Positions 25,043 to 33,812 are shown, counted from the first letter of the stretch. The stretch: 64,000 bases of DNA from Formosa haliotis (GCF_001685485.1 NZ_BDEL01000001.1:2725501-2789500); one strand, 5' to 3'. Notes: generated by a model not told the origin, from the letters alone. Numbers and translations: made by a program.

Positions 25043-25584
25043 TAAACAGAATGTGATTCAAATGTTGTATTGTCTTTTTCTATTTTATCCTGAAGGATTA
25101 TTCTAGCTCGTGCTAAATTCGATTTTGATGTCCCTACAGTTATGTCTAACATATCTGCAATGTCTTTGTGCGAATAGCCATCAAGTACATAGAGGTTAAA
25201 GACCAGCCGATATCTGTTAGGTAGTGTTTGAATTAGTCCTAAAAGATAATCTAACGAGATATCTTCATGGTCGTTAACTTCTATGGTATCATCAATAATA
25301 TCTTCATTAATAATGTCAAAAATCCCTTTTTCACGATAGCGTTGTAAGGCGGTGTTTATGGTAATACGCTTTAGCCAACCTTCAAAAGAACCTTTGTTAT
25401 TATATTGCGATATTTTGCTAAATATAGTCAAAAAGGCATCTTGCAGATTATCTTGGGCTTCTGCAGTATTACGAGAATACTTTAAGCATATAGAATACAG
25501 TTTGCTAGCAAATAGCGTGTATAACTGACTTTGTGCTTTTAAGTTGTTCCGTTTACATTTATGTATGAGTTGTTCTAAACTCAA
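25042..25584 (-). CDS. ECF-type RNA polymerase sigma factor
   Basis: Sigma-70 family factor of 180 residues directing RNA polymerase to an alternative promoter set. Region 2 is seen at about 20-85 (LYSICLKYSRNTAEAQDNLQDAFLTIF…FEGWLKRITINTAL) and region 4 at about 115-170 (LPNRYRLVFNLYVLDGYSHKDIADML…GTSKSNLARARIIL, helix-turn-helix). Regions 1 and 3 are absent, which defines the ECF group. The stop overlaps the start of the downstream membrane-anchored protein, the usual place for an anti-sigma factor. Upstream, 22 bases away, ends a group of three lipoprotein genes on the same strand. Confidence 0.93.
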   Translation of the reverse strand: MSLEQLIHKCKRNNLKAQSQLYTLFASKLYSICLKYSRNTAEAQDNLQDAFLTIFSKISQYNNKGSFEGWLKRITINTALQRYREKGIFDIINEDIIDDTIEVNDHEDISLDYLLGLIQTLPNRYRLVFNLYVLDGYSHKDIADMLDITVGTSKSNLARARIILQDKIEKDNTTFESHSV

Positions 25585-25606
25585 AAGGGTTTCGTTTTGT
25601 TTGTAA

Positions 25607-26080
25607 TTATTCTAAGTCTTTTGCAACCATGGTTTCATATTCTAAAAAGATATCATCTTCATCTGTCGTGTCATCGCTTCCACTCGCTACCCAGAATCTA
25701 ATAATATGTGCTCCTTCGGTTATAGGAGTATATGCAAATCCAGCTTCAGAAAGCTCTTCATTTTCGTTATCTATACATTCACTTTCTATATCTACTGAAT
25801 TAACTACAGCTACTGTTAAAATGGTAGTTTTAACCAAGTTGCCGTCTTCGTCTTCAATATCTTTGGTGCTTTCATCAAAATATAAATCGGCGAAATGATA
25901 ACAATCTGAGGGTTTAATGTATTCTAAACTAATATCGTAAGCTTCACCCAGCTCCATTGTTTCTGGAACTATTGCCGACTCGGTTGGCAAAAATTCGTAT
26001 TGTGTAGGGGTGAAATCTTCGTTATCATCGCAAGATGCTAAAGTTAATACTGCAACACATAATAAAAGTAATTTTTTCAT
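25607..26080 (-). CDS. Small acidic lipoprotein, paralogue 1 of 3
   Basis: Predicted lipoprotein of 157 residues with signal peptide MKKLLLLCVAVLTLASC and Cys17 as the acylation site. The mature protein is acidic and beta-rich (YEFLPTESAIVPETMELGEAYDISLEYIKPSDCYHFADLYFDES…). Two conserved cysteines, one in SDCYHF and one in IESECID, are shared with the two neighbours and may form a disulfide. I recognise no domain family. It is the last of three tandem copies lying just upstream of an ECF sigma gene on the same strand. Function unknown. Confidence 0.75.
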   Translation of the reverse strand: MKKLLLLCVAVLTLASCDDNEDFTPTQYEFLPTESAIVPETMELGEAYDISLEYIKPSDCYHFADLYFDESTKDIEDEDGNLVKTTILTVAVVNSVDIESECIDNENEELSEAGFAYTPITEGAHIIRFWVASGSDDTTDEDDIFLEYETMVAKDLE

Positions 26081-26119
26081 GATAATAATTGTTTAATTTT
26101 GGTTATAAAGTTTAGTTAT

Positions 26120-26572
26120 TTATTTTTCTGCTATAACTACAGGGTATTCTAAAAAGGTGTCTTCTCCATCTTCATCTTCACCATTCCAGAATTTAAAAAG
26201 ATATGGGCCTGATGTTCGTGGAGCAAAATCAAAAGATACGTTCGACATATCGTCTATTTCTCCACATTCTGAATCTGTTGTATATGCTTTTCTTGTAATT
26301 ACCGCAACAGTTCTTACTTCTGTTGTAATATCCTCATCATCTACATTTTCTGTTTCTTTGCTTCTATCGTAATAAAGTGTATCAAACGTGTAGCAAGCAT
26401 TTGGTTTCATATACTCCATAGTAATTTCATAAACCTCTCCTACAACCATATCTTCAGGGACTACAGCTTCTTCTACAGGTAAAAATTCGTAAGAAAATTT
26501 GTTGTTATCATCATCTAAATCACATGACGCTAAGGTTAAAACTGCCACAAATAGTAAAAGTAATTTTTTCAT
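26120..26572 (-). CDS. Small acidic lipoprotein, paralogue 2 of 3
   Basis: Predicted lipoprotein of 150 residues with an almost identical signal peptide to its neighbours (MKKLLLLFVAVLTLASC). The pattern YEFLPVEEAVVPEDMVVGEVYEITMEYMKPNACYTFD…YDRSKE matches paralogues 1 and 3 throughout, with the paired cysteines at NACYTF and DSECGE. The C-terminal strand PYLFKFWNGEDEDGEDTFLEYPV is also shared. The gene is separated from the next copy by 39 bases and from the previous by 25, consistent with one transcript. Function unknown. Confidence 0.75.
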   Translation of the reverse strand: MKKLLLLFVAVLTLASCDLDDDNNKFSYEFLPVEEAVVPEDMVVGEVYEITMEYMKPNACYTFDTLYYDRSKETENVDDEDITTEVRTVAVITRKAYTTDSECGEIDDMSNVSFDFAPRTSGPYLFKFWNGEDEDGEDTFLEYPVVIAEK

Positions 26573-26597
26573 GATTTTGTTTTTTTTAGTTTAATTA

Positions 26598-27053
26598 TTA
26601 ATTTTTTTCTGACACTTGTACAGGGTATTCTTCAAAAACATCTTTCCCGTCTTCGTCTCGGCCAACCCAGAATTTAAATATATATGGTCCTGCAACAATT
26701 GGTGTAAATTCTATGTTTGTTTGCGCCTCTTCATTTATGTCATCGCATTCTGAGTCTGATGTTACTACTGTTCTTGCAACAATAGCCAATGTTCTAATTT
26801 CTGTAATTATGGTTTCGCCGTCTACCACTTCTCTTAGTTTACTTTTTTCGTAGAAAAGTCTGTCGTAACTGTCGCATGTGGTTGGTAAAACGTAATCCAT
26901 ACTAATTAGGTAAGTTTCACCTATTATCATTTCCTCTTCAGGAATAGTAACTTCTTCTGTTGGTAAAAATTCGTAAGTATAACTTTCTGAATCATTTTCA
27001 TGGCAAGAAACTAAGGTTAGTACAGCAACAAATAATAAAATTAATTTTTTCAT
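26598..27053 (-). CDS. Small acidic lipoprotein, paralogue 3 of 3
   Basis: Predicted lipoprotein of 151 residues (MKKLILLFVAVLTLVSC, lipobox Cys17), first in the tandem set. Shared features are YEFLPTEEVTIPEEEMIIGETY, cysteines at TTCDSYD and DSECDD, and the end PYIFKFWVGRDEDGKDVFEEYPV. Upstream is the terminator of recA, so the promoter of the lipoprotein group must lie in the 60-base gap after that terminator (27054-27114). Function unknown; the surface or periplasmic face of the outer membrane is the likely location. Confidence 0.75.
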   Translation of the reverse strand: MKKLILLFVAVLTLVSCHENDSESYTYEFLPTEEVTIPEEEMIIGETYLISMDYVLPTTCDSYDRLFYEKSKLREVVDGETIITEIRTLAIVARTVVTSDSECDDINEEAQTNIEFTPIVAGPYIFKFWVGRDEDGKDVFEEYPVQVSEKN

Positions 27054-27114
27054 GTGTTATAATAGTTGTTTTCTTTTTAGATGCAGATGTTTTAAAAAGG
27101 TTGCGTGTAAAAAC

Positions 27115-27147
27115 AAAAAAATCCCGAAATATATCGGGATTTTTTTG
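27115..27147 (-). terminator. Terminator of recA
   Basis: AAAAAATCCCGA / TCGGGATTTTTT perfect stem with a 6-base loop. It has T-runs on both strands and so could be bidirectional. It lies 70 bases past the recA stop. Confidence 0.85.
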
Positions 27148-27216
27148 TTGTGTATGATGTAATGTACTGTATTTTATTGTTTTATATCGAAATTAATACA
27201 GTAAAATAAATTACAT

Positions 27217-28224
27217 TTATTCTTTCATGGCTTTAATAGCGTCTTTAATTTTAACTTCAAGTTCTTCAAACAATTCAGGATTGTCTTTAATAACTAGTTT
27301 TACAGCATCGCGACCTTGACCAAGTTTAGTGTCTTCATAGCTAAACCAAGAACCGCTTTTCTTTATAATATCAAGTTCTACAGCTAAATCTAAAATTTCA
27401 CCAACTTTAGAAATTCCTTCGCCATACATAATATCAAATTCTGCTGTTTTAAATGGTGGTGCCACTTTGTTTTTAACCACTTTTACTTTGGTTTTATTAC
27501 CCATTACATCGCCATTAGAATCTTTAATTTGGGTAGAACGACGAATGTCTAAACGAACAGAAGCGTAAAATTTTAAAGCATTTCCTCCAGTTGTTGTTTC
27601 TGGGTTACCAAACATAACGCCAATTTTTTCACGTAATTGGTTAATAAAAAACATGGTACAATTTGTTTTGCTAATAGTACCTGTAAGTTTACGAAGTGCT
27701 TGAGACATTAAACGGGCGTGTAATCCCATTTTAGAATCTCCCATTTCCCCTTCAATTTCACTTTTTGGAGTTAGGGCTGCTACCGAGTCCACTACAACAA
27801 TATCTATAGCTCCAGAACGTACTAGGTTTTCTGCAATCTCTAAAGCTTGCTCTCCATGGTCTGGTTGCGATATAATTAAATTATCGATATCTACTCCTAA
27901 TTTAGCGGCATAAAATCTATCGAAGGCGTGCTCTGCATCAATAAATGCAGCTATACCTCCTGCTTTTTGGGCCTCTGCAATAGCGTGTAATGTTAATGTT
28001 GTTTTACCAGAAGATTCTGGTCCGTATATTTCTATTACTCGTCCCTTTGGGTATCCGCCAATACCTAAAGCTAAATCTAAACCTAACGAGCCACTTGGTA
28101 TCGATTCTATGTCTACCACAGCTTTATCGCTCATTTTCATTACGGTTCCTTTACCGTAAGTCTTGTCTAATTTATCTAAAGTGAGTTGTAGTGCCTTTAA
28201 TTTTGCTTCTTTATCCTTGCTCAT
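27217..28224 (-). CDS. recA: Recombinase RecA
   Basis: ATP-dependent strand-exchange protein of homologous recombination and SOS induction. The 335 residues carry Walker [10 protein letters not shown], Walker B ([12 protein letters not shown]), the catalytic Glu region ([10 protein letters not shown]), the L1/L2 loop region ([27 protein letters not shown]) and the [28 protein letters not shown] segment. Length is normal and the start ATGAGCAAGGAT is clear. The divergent 457-base gap to trhO is unusually long and contains a probable small RNA. I see no SOS-box palindrome next to the start. Confidence 0.98.
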   Translation of the reverse strand: MSKDKEAKLKALQLTLDKLDKTYGKGTVMKMSDKAVVDIESIPSGSLGLDLALGIGGYPKGRVIEIYGPESSGKTTLTLHAIAEAQKAGGIAAFIDAEHAFDRFYAAKLGVDIDNLIISQPDHGEQALEIAENLVRSGAIDIVVVDSVAALTPKSEIEGEMGDSKMGLHARLMSQALRKLTGTISKTNCTMFFINQLREKIGVMFGNPETTTGGNALKFYASVRLDIRRSTQIKDSNGDVMGNKTKVKVVKNKVAPPFKTAEFDIMYGEGISKVGEILDLAVELDIIKKSGSWFSYEDTKLGQGRDAVKLVIKDNPELFEELEVKIKDAIKAMKE

Positions 28225-28390
28225 CGAATTGTGTTTTTTAACTGAAAATAAGAGCCGCTAAATTACTAAAATTCTTTGTTCATCTTATGATTTTATCACG
28301 CAACCTTTTTATTCTTTTTACATCTACTAAGAAAGAAAGCAGAATTTTGGCTTCTAATATTACAATCTATTTCTATAGATCGTAATATAA

Positions 28391-28606
28391 ATGCCATTTT
28401 TTAAACGTTTTGTATTAATGAAATATTTGAAACAAACTTTATTAAACGAAACGTCTGGAGCAACAGTTATTATACTATTAAATAGTAATTGTAAAACAGA
28501 CGGTGGTTAGCTCGATTATAATTTTTTAAAATTTAACGCCTTAAAAAATTAAATAACCGAGTTAGTCTATTAAAAGCACTCTGCATATAGCAAAGTGCTT
28601 TTTTTT
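28391..28606 (+). ncRNA. Candidate small RNA (or 39-residue peptide transcript) between recA and trhO
   Basis: A complete intrinsic terminator at 28572-28606 has no protein gene ahead of it on the + strand, so something upstream must be transcribed. Just before it, ctcgattat…aattttttaa (28511-28529) pairs with ttaaaaaatt…aaccgag (28541-28561) to make a long imperfect hairpin, and a further small hairpin (tactatt/aatagta) lies near 28475. The 5' end is not defined; 28391 is only the start of the small open frame. A 6S-type RNA is one possibility. Confidence 0.45.
28572..28606 (+). terminator. Orphan intrinsic terminator upstream of trhO
   Basis: AAAGCACT / AGTGCTTT stem with an inner TGC/GCA pair in the loop, followed by eight or more T. 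It lies 32 bases before the trhO -7 box and cannot belong to recA, which points away. Confidence 0.82.
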
Positions 28607-28637
28607 GTTAATAATCAGGTGTTTTATCTAAAAACTG

Positions 28638-28645
28638 TACCTTTG
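28638..28645 (+). promoter_or_regulatory. Bacteroidota -7 box before trhO
   Basis: TACCTTTG, a perfect TAnnTTTG match, 36 bases before the ATG. It is the probable promoter of the trhO / U32 / ferredoxin operon. Confidence 0.65.
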
Positions 28646-28681
28646 CAAAACTATTTTTTAACCTTAAAACATTAGTATAGC

Positions 28682-29761
28682 ATGCAACTGTACAATAAAT
28701 TAAGTGCTAAAGAACGGGCAGAGCTAATCGAAAAAGCAGGAAAAGATCGATTAACACTGTCATTCTATCAGTACGCTAAAATTGAAAATCCTCAAACATT
28801 TAGAGACCAATTATTCATAGCTTGGAATGCTTTAGACGTTCTTGGCCGTATTTACGTGGCTCACGAAGGTATAAATGGGCAATTATCCTTACCCGCAGAT
28901 CGTTTTAACGAATTCAAGACGCATTTAGATACCATTTCATTTTTAAAAGACATCCGATTAAATATTGCCGTAGAGCAAGATAATATGTCGTTTTTAAAGT
29001 TGAAAATTAAAGTTCGCGATAAAATTGTTGCCGATGGTTTAAACGATGATACGTTCGATGTTACCAATAAAGGTGTGCACGTAGATGCCGATCAATTCAA
29101 TCAGTTAATAGAAGATGAAAACACCATTCTTGTAGATATGAGAAATCATTACGAGAGTGAAATTGGGCATTTTAAAAATGCCATCCGCCCAGATGTTGAC
29201 ACTTTTAGAGAGTCGTTACCTATAATAGAAGACGATTTAAAAGATTTTAAAGATGATAAAAAACTAGTAATGTATTGTACTGGCGGTATTCGATGCGAAA
29301 AAGCAAGTGCTTATTTTAAGCATAAAGGCTTTAAAAATGTATTTCAGTTAGAAGGCGGTATTATTGAATACACAAGGCAAATAAACGAGAATAAACTAGA
29401 GAATAAATTTATAGGGAAAAATTTTGTGTTCGATGAACGTAGATCAGAGCGTATAACAGACGATGTTATTGCCTGCTGCCATCAATGCGGAGAGCCTGCA
29501 GATACGCATGTTAACTGTGCAAATGATGCTTGCCACTTACTTTTTATTCAGTGCGAAAAGTGTAAAGCCGAAATGGACGGATGCTGCTCGACAAACTGTA
29601 AAGAAATTTACAGTTTACCTTACGAGGAACAAAAAGCATTACGAAAAGGACAAGGTAACAGTAACGATATCTTTAAAAAAGGACGTGCAGATCATTTACC
29701 TTATAAAAAAGATCTTCGAAATATTTTTGAAACCTTAAATACTAATTCTTCTAAACTTTAA
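28682..29761 (+). CDS. trhO: tRNA U34 hydroxylase TrhO (rhodanese family)
   Basis: Oxygen-dependent enzyme that hydroxylates uridine 34 of tRNA to ho5U, the first step toward cmo5U-type wobble bases. The 359 residues have an N-terminal acylphosphatase-like domain (FYQYAKIENPQTFRDQLFIAW…VAHEGINGQLSLP), a central rhodanese domain with the active-site CTGGIRCEKAS, and a cysteine-rich C-terminal extension (VIACCHQCG, HVNCANDACH, IQCEKCKAEMDGCCSTNC) that may bind metal. It is followed 4 bases later by a U32-family protein and then a ferredoxin, so the operon may hold two alternative routes to the same modification. Confidence 0.9.
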   Translation: MQLYNKLSAKERAELIEKAGKDRLTLSFYQYAKIENPQTFRDQLFIAWNALDVLGRIYVAHEGINGQLSLPADRFNEFKTHLDTISFLKDIRLNIAVEQDNMSFLKLKIKVRDKIVADGLNDDTFDVTNKGVHVDADQFNQLIEDENTILVDMRNHYESEIGHFKNAIRPDVDTFRESLPIIEDDLKDFKDDKKLVMYCTGGIRCEKASAYFKHKGFKNVFQLEGGIIEYTRQINENKLENKFIGKNFVFDERRSERITDDVIACCHQCGEPADTHVNCANDACHLLFIQCEKCKAEMDGCCSTNCKEIYSLPYEEQKALRKGQGNSNDIFKKGRADHLPYKKDLRNIFETLNTNSSKL

Positions 29762-29765
29762 CGTC

Positions 29766-31010
29766 ATGCAACATATAGAATTAATGGCCCCTGCGGGAAA
29801 TTTTGAATCGCTACAGGCTGCATTAGACAATGGTGCAAACTCTGTGTATTTTGGTGTAGAACAACTTAATATGAGAGCCCGTGCAACGGTAAATTTTACT
29901 ATAGACGATTTACCAGAAATAGCTAGACGTTGCGAAGCCAAGAATGTTAGAACCTATTTAACTTTAAATACCATTATTTACGATCACGATTTATCGATTG
30001 TAAAAACCCTTATAAAACAAGCTAAAGCCACTAAAATTACAGCAGTTATTGCTATGGATCAAGCTGTTATTGCTATGGCTAGAGAATTGGATATGGAAGT
30101 TCATATTTCTACCCAAGTTAATGTTACCAATATAGAAACGGTTAAGTTTTATGCCTTGTTTGCCGATACTATGGTGCTAAGCCGAGAGTTGAGTTTGCGT
30201 CAGGTTAAGAAAATTACCGATGCTATAGAGAAAGAACAAATTAAAGGGCCTAATGGCAATTTGGTTGAAATTGAAATTTTCGGTCACGGTGCCCTTTGTA
30301 TGGCGGTTTCTGGTAAGTGTTATATGAGTTTACACGCTTATAATTCGTCCGCCAATCGTGGAGCTTGTAAGCAAAATTGCAGAAAAAAATATACGGTTGT
30401 AGATCAAGAAACAGGATTCGAAATGGAACTCGATAACGAGTACATTATGTCGCCTAAAGATTTATGTACTATCGATTTTTTAGATGAAATTGTCGATGCC
30501 GGAATAAAAGTTCTAAAAATTGAAGGCCGCGGGAGAGCACCAGAATATGTTGCTAAAGTTATAAAATGTTACCGCGATGCGATAGATAGTGTTGCCGATG
30601 GCACTTACGATAAAGCAAAGGTTATTACTTGGATGCAGGAGTTAGAAAAAGTATATAATCGCGGATTTTGGAGTGGCTATTATTTGGGTCAGAAACTTGG
30701 AGAATGGAGTAACGGATCTGGATCGCACGCTACGCAAAAGAAAGTGTACATAGGAAAAGGAACACATTTTTATCCGAAATCACAAATTGGAGAATTCAAA
30801 ATTGAAGCTTTCGATGTCGCAGTAGGAGATACCATTTTAATTACAGGTCCAACTACCGGTGCTCAAGAAATGGAAGTAGAAGAATTTATGGTGAACGATA
30901 TAAAATCCGATAAAGCAACCAAAGGGGATACTTTAACCATTCCGTTAAAATTTAGAGTACGACCATCGGATAAATTGTATAAAATTGTTGAAAATAAAGT
31001 AGAAGCCTAA
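29766..31010 (+). CDS. Peptidase U32 family / TrhP-like tRNA hydroxylation protein
   Basis: Member of family U32, 414 residues. The family signature is present as EIFGHGALCMAVSGKCYMS followed by RGACKQNCRKKY, giving four conserved cysteines suitable for an iron-sulfur cluster. In Escherichia coli the relative TrhP (YegQ) makes ho5U in tRNA without oxygen, using prephenate and an Fe-S cluster, whereas TrhO uses oxygen. Direct linkage to trhO here (4-base gap) and to a ferredoxin (one-base overlap) strongly supports the tRNA role over a peptidase role. The collagenase-like label often given to U32 proteins is therefore probably misleading. Confidence 0.85.
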   Translation: MQHIELMAPAGNFESLQAALDNGANSVYFGVEQLNMRARATVNFTIDDLPEIARRCEAKNVRTYLTLNTIIYDHDLSIVKTLIKQAKATKITAVIAMDQAVIAMARELDMEVHISTQVNVTNIETVKFYALFADTMVLSRELSLRQVKKITDAIEKEQIKGPNGNLVEIEIFGHGALCMAVSGKCYMSLHAYNSSANRGACKQNCRKKYTVVDQETGFEMELDNEYIMSPKDLCTIDFLDEIVDAGIKVLKIEGRGRAPEYVAKVIKCYRDAIDSVADGTYDKAKVITWMQELEKVYNRGFWSGYYLGQKLGEWSNGSGSHATQKKVYIGKGTHFYPKSQIGEFKIEAFDVAVGDTILITGPTTGAQEMEVEEFMVNDIKSDKATKGDTLTIPLKFRVRPSDKLYKIVENKVEA

Positions 31011-31240
31011 TGGTTATAATCACGCTACAACGCAATAAATGTATCGGTTGTAATTATTGTGTAGAAATGGCACCGCAACAATTCCAGATGTCTAAAAAAG
31101 ACGGAAAAACGGTGCTACTTCACGGTCAAGATAAAAAAGGTTTTTTTACTTTAAAAAGTAACGATTACGCTATTTTAGAGCCGTGTGAAAATGCAGCAAA
31201 AGCCTGCCCGGTAAACATTATTAGTGTTAAAAATAATTAA
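31010..31240 (+). CDS. Small ferredoxin
   Basis: Electron carrier of 76 residues. Cysteines are arranged as KCIGCNYCVEMAP near the N-terminus (CxxCxxC) with further cysteines at PCENAAKACPVN, which suits a [4Fe-4S] cluster. Its start overlaps the stop of the U32 gene by one base, and it precedes a broken radical SAM gene by 5 bases. It probably supplies electrons for the U32/TrhP reaction or for the radical SAM enzyme. Confidence 0.88.
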   Translation: MVIITLQRNKCIGCNYCVEMAPQQFQMSKKDGKTVLLHGQDKKGFFTLKSNDYAILEPCENAAKACPVNIISVKNN

Positions 31241-31245
31241 TTTAT

Positions 31246-32250
31246 ATGAACGTTTATAAACTGTTACAACTTAATAGAAAAATTAAAAGTCATAGAATTA
31301 AGTTTCTAGCGCTTTATGTGTTGCATACGTTTAATAAGCGTTATTTAGCGGTAAATTTAGATCCTGTTATGGCCTGTAATTTACGCTGTAAGATGTGTTA
31401 TTTTACAGATAAAGATTATGTAAAAACTTTAAAAGGGCAGTTTAAAGAGGACGAGATTAATCAAGTAGCGAAAACTATTTTTAATCGGGCGTTAAAGCTT
31501 CAAATAGGTTGTGGTACAGAACCAACGTTATATAAAGATTTAGTTAAAATTGTAGAATTAGGTTAAGCGTATAATGTGCCCTATATTTCTATAACAACCA
31601 ATGCAAATCTGTTAACCGAAGAAAAAATAATAGCACTTTTAGAAGCAGGACTTAATGAGTTTACTATTTCATTACATGGCGTAACACGAACGTCTTACGA
31701 AAATTTCATGAAAAAGGCGAGCTACGAAAAGTTTCAAAATGTGTTTCAGATTTTTGCAAAACTAAAGGCGACATACAATTTTAAAGTGCGAATTAATTAT
31801 ACCTTCAACAAAGATAATTTTTACGAGCTTAAAGATTTTTTCAAACATTTTAATGGCGATAGTTTCGATATGCTTCAAATTAGACCCATTCAGAAAATTG
31901 GAAATACAGAATATAACGATTTCGATTTGGATGCAATTCGTGACGATTATAAAGTTTTAATCCAAGATATTCGTAAATCTTGTGTGGCTCATAATATTAC
32001 TTTGTTAGCACCAAATGCTATTCCGAAACAAGGAGAAGGGAATACGTCGAGTTTAATTTTCGACTATACGTTCTGTTATGTTTCTCCAGATAAATTTTGG
32101 AAAAATGATTTTCAGTGGAAAACCCAAAGTTTTAACGACTATTCAAAAGAAATTGGCTGAAGCAATACTTTGTTTTCTAATGCGTTTAAGTCAGAAGAAG
32201 AGCTGAAATCGTTATCAAATCGTTTAAATTACGAAGTAGAATTGAATTAA
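31246..32250 (+). pseudogene. Radical SAM protein broken by two in-frame stops
   Basis: The frame encodes a radical SAM enzyme with the cluster motif CNLRCKMC near residue 45 and the later ISITTNANLL / FTISLHGVTRTSYENFM segments of the TIM barrel. A TAA interrupts it at 31564-31566 (…ELG*AYNVPYI…), and a TGA at 32158-32160 comes before a further short tail ending at 32250; all pieces are in the same frame. The pieces are 106, 194 and about 29 residues. Read as one gene it has 334 codons. The natural product of the family is unknown here. It lies in the trhO operon, so decay would be polar only on itself. Confidence 0.78.
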
Positions 32251-32414
32251 AATTTCTTTTTTTCAAGTCTTTAGAATAATCATATCTTTACAATCCAAAG
32301 TAAGTTAAGCCATAAGGCTTCTCTTTACAGGAATATGGTTCAATAATTGAAACATAGTTTTACTAATCGTCTTCTGTTAATCGTTGATTATCAGAATCTA
32401 TATATACATAATTT

Positions 32415-33812
32415 ATGGCTTGTGAAAGTTGTTCAACAGGAAAAGATGGCCAGCCTAAGGGTTGCAAAAGTAATGGAACATGCGGAACAGATAGTTGTAA
32501 CAAACTAACCGTATTCGATTGGTTAGCCAATATGACGCTTCCTAATGGCGAAGCACCCTTTAATTGGGTAGAAGTTCGTTTTAAAAACGGGCGAAAAGAA
32601 TATTATAAAAATACCGAAAAATTAACCCTGAGCATAGGCGATATTGTAGCGACACAAGCTGCAAATGGTCATGATATTGGTATGGTAACGCTTACTGGAG
32701 AATTAGTAAGAGTACAAATGAAACGTAAAAAAATCCCTCAAGACGGGGAGGTTTTAAAAATATATAGAAAAGCATCGCAGCGCGATATAGATATCTGGTC
32801 CGATGCACGCGACAAGGAAGAACCTATGAAGGTTAGAGCACGCCAGTTTGCTATCGATTTAAAACTTCAAATGAAGATTTCCGATATCGAATATCAGGGC
32901 GATGCAAGTAAAGCAACCTTTTACTACACAGCAGAAGAACGCGTAGATTTTAGAGAGTTAATTAAAGTTTTTGCGCGCGAATTTAGAACGCGTATTGAAA
33001 TGAAACAAGTAGGTTTCCGTCAGGAAGCTTCACGTTTAGGAGGTATTGGGTCTTGTGGTCGTGAGTTGTGTTGTTCTACCTGGTTAACAGATTTTAGATC
33101 GGTAAGCACTTCTGCAGCACGTTATCAGCAATTATCACTAAATCCGCAAAAATTAGCAGGACAATGTGGTAAACTAAAATGCTGTTTAAACTACGAGTTA
33201 GACACTTATTTAGATGCGCTTAAAGACTTCCCTAAAACAGAGATCAAGTTAAAAACAGAGAAGGGGATTGCCGTTTGCCAAAAGACCGATATTTTTAAAG
33301 GTCATATGTGGTATGCTTACGAAGGTGAGTGGATGAACTGGCATAAAATTACTACAGAGCATGCCCGAGAAATTATTGCTTTAAACAAGAAAAATGAAGC
33401 CGTTGCAAGTTTAGAAGAGTATGCGGTAGAATTGTTAGTAGATAATAAAGTAGAGTTCGAGAACGTTGTAGGTCAAGATAGTTTAACACGTTTTGATACC
33501 CCAACAAAACCTAAACGTAGACGAAACAATAGAAATAATAAAAACAATAAACCTAAAGCAGAAGCTGGAGTACAAGAGGCGAGAAAGCCGGCTCAGAAAA
33601 GACAGCCTGCAAAAAAAAGAACTCCAAATAGAAACGCGAATGCTAATGCAAATCCTAAGGCTAAACCCAATCCGAATGCAAAGGATAATGCCGGAGAAGC
33701 TAAGCCAAAAAGCAGACCAAGTCGAAATAGAAATAAAAGAAAACCACAAAATAAACAGAACACGCAGCGTTCAAATCAAAAACCAAACCCGAACACCAAT
33801 GCAAAGGAGTAG
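32415..33812 (+). CDS. ricT: PSP1-domain protein RicT/YaaT-like
   Basis: Protein of 465 residues with the PSP1 domain. The N-terminus has a Cys cluster (CESCS…GCKSNGTCGTDSC), the central part the conserved FAIDLKLQMKISDIEYQGDASKATFYYTAEERVDFRELIK, and the signature LGGIGSCGRELCCSTWL…LAGQCGKLKCCLNYE. The C-terminal about 110 residues are low-complexity, rich in Asn, Lys, Pro and Ala. RicT-type proteins take part in RNA-processing complexes with RNase Y in Bacillus; in Bacteroidota the role is not defined. The stop overlaps the start of gldH by 14 bases. Confidence 0.87.
   Translation: MACESCSTGKDGQPKGCKSNGTCGTDSCNKLTVFDWLANMTLPNGEAPFNWVEVRFKNGRKEYYKNTEKLTLSIGDIVATQAANGHDIGMVTLTGELVRVQMKRKKIPQDGEVLKIYRKASQRDIDIWSDARDKEEPMKVRARQFAIDLKLQMKISDIEYQGDASKATFYYTAEERVDFRELIKVFAREFRTRIEMKQVGFRQEASRLGGIGSCGRELCCSTWLTDFRSVSTSAARYQQLSLNPQKLAGQCGKLKCCLNYELDTYLDALKDFPKTEIKLKTEKGIAVCQKTDIFKGHMWYAYEGEWMNWHKITTEHAREIIALNKKNEAVASLEEYAVELLVDNKVEFENVVGQDSLTRFDTPTKPKRRRNNRNNKNNKPKAEAGVQEARKPAQKRQPAKKRTPNRNANANANPKAKPNPNAKDNAGEAKPKSRPSRNRNKRKPQNKQNTQRSNQKPNPNTNAKE

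Larger units (their letters stand above)
28225..28681. other. Divergent intergenic region recA/trhO
   Basis: About 457 bases. It contains the recA upstream region, a structured stretch with its own rightward terminator (candidate small RNA, below) and the trhO promoter. A 39-codon frame (28391-28510) begins MPFFKRFVLM and is the only possible peptide. Confidence 0.6.

Noticed and set aside
31246..32160. Two separate genes for the radical SAM region
   Set aside because: Both parts are in the same frame and together make one family member; the second part has no start signals of its own.
33493..33798. Upstream extension giving a 266-residue version of GldH
   Set aside because: The extension runs out of frame through the low-complexity tail of ricT and has no domain; the signal peptide with lipobox starts at 33799.
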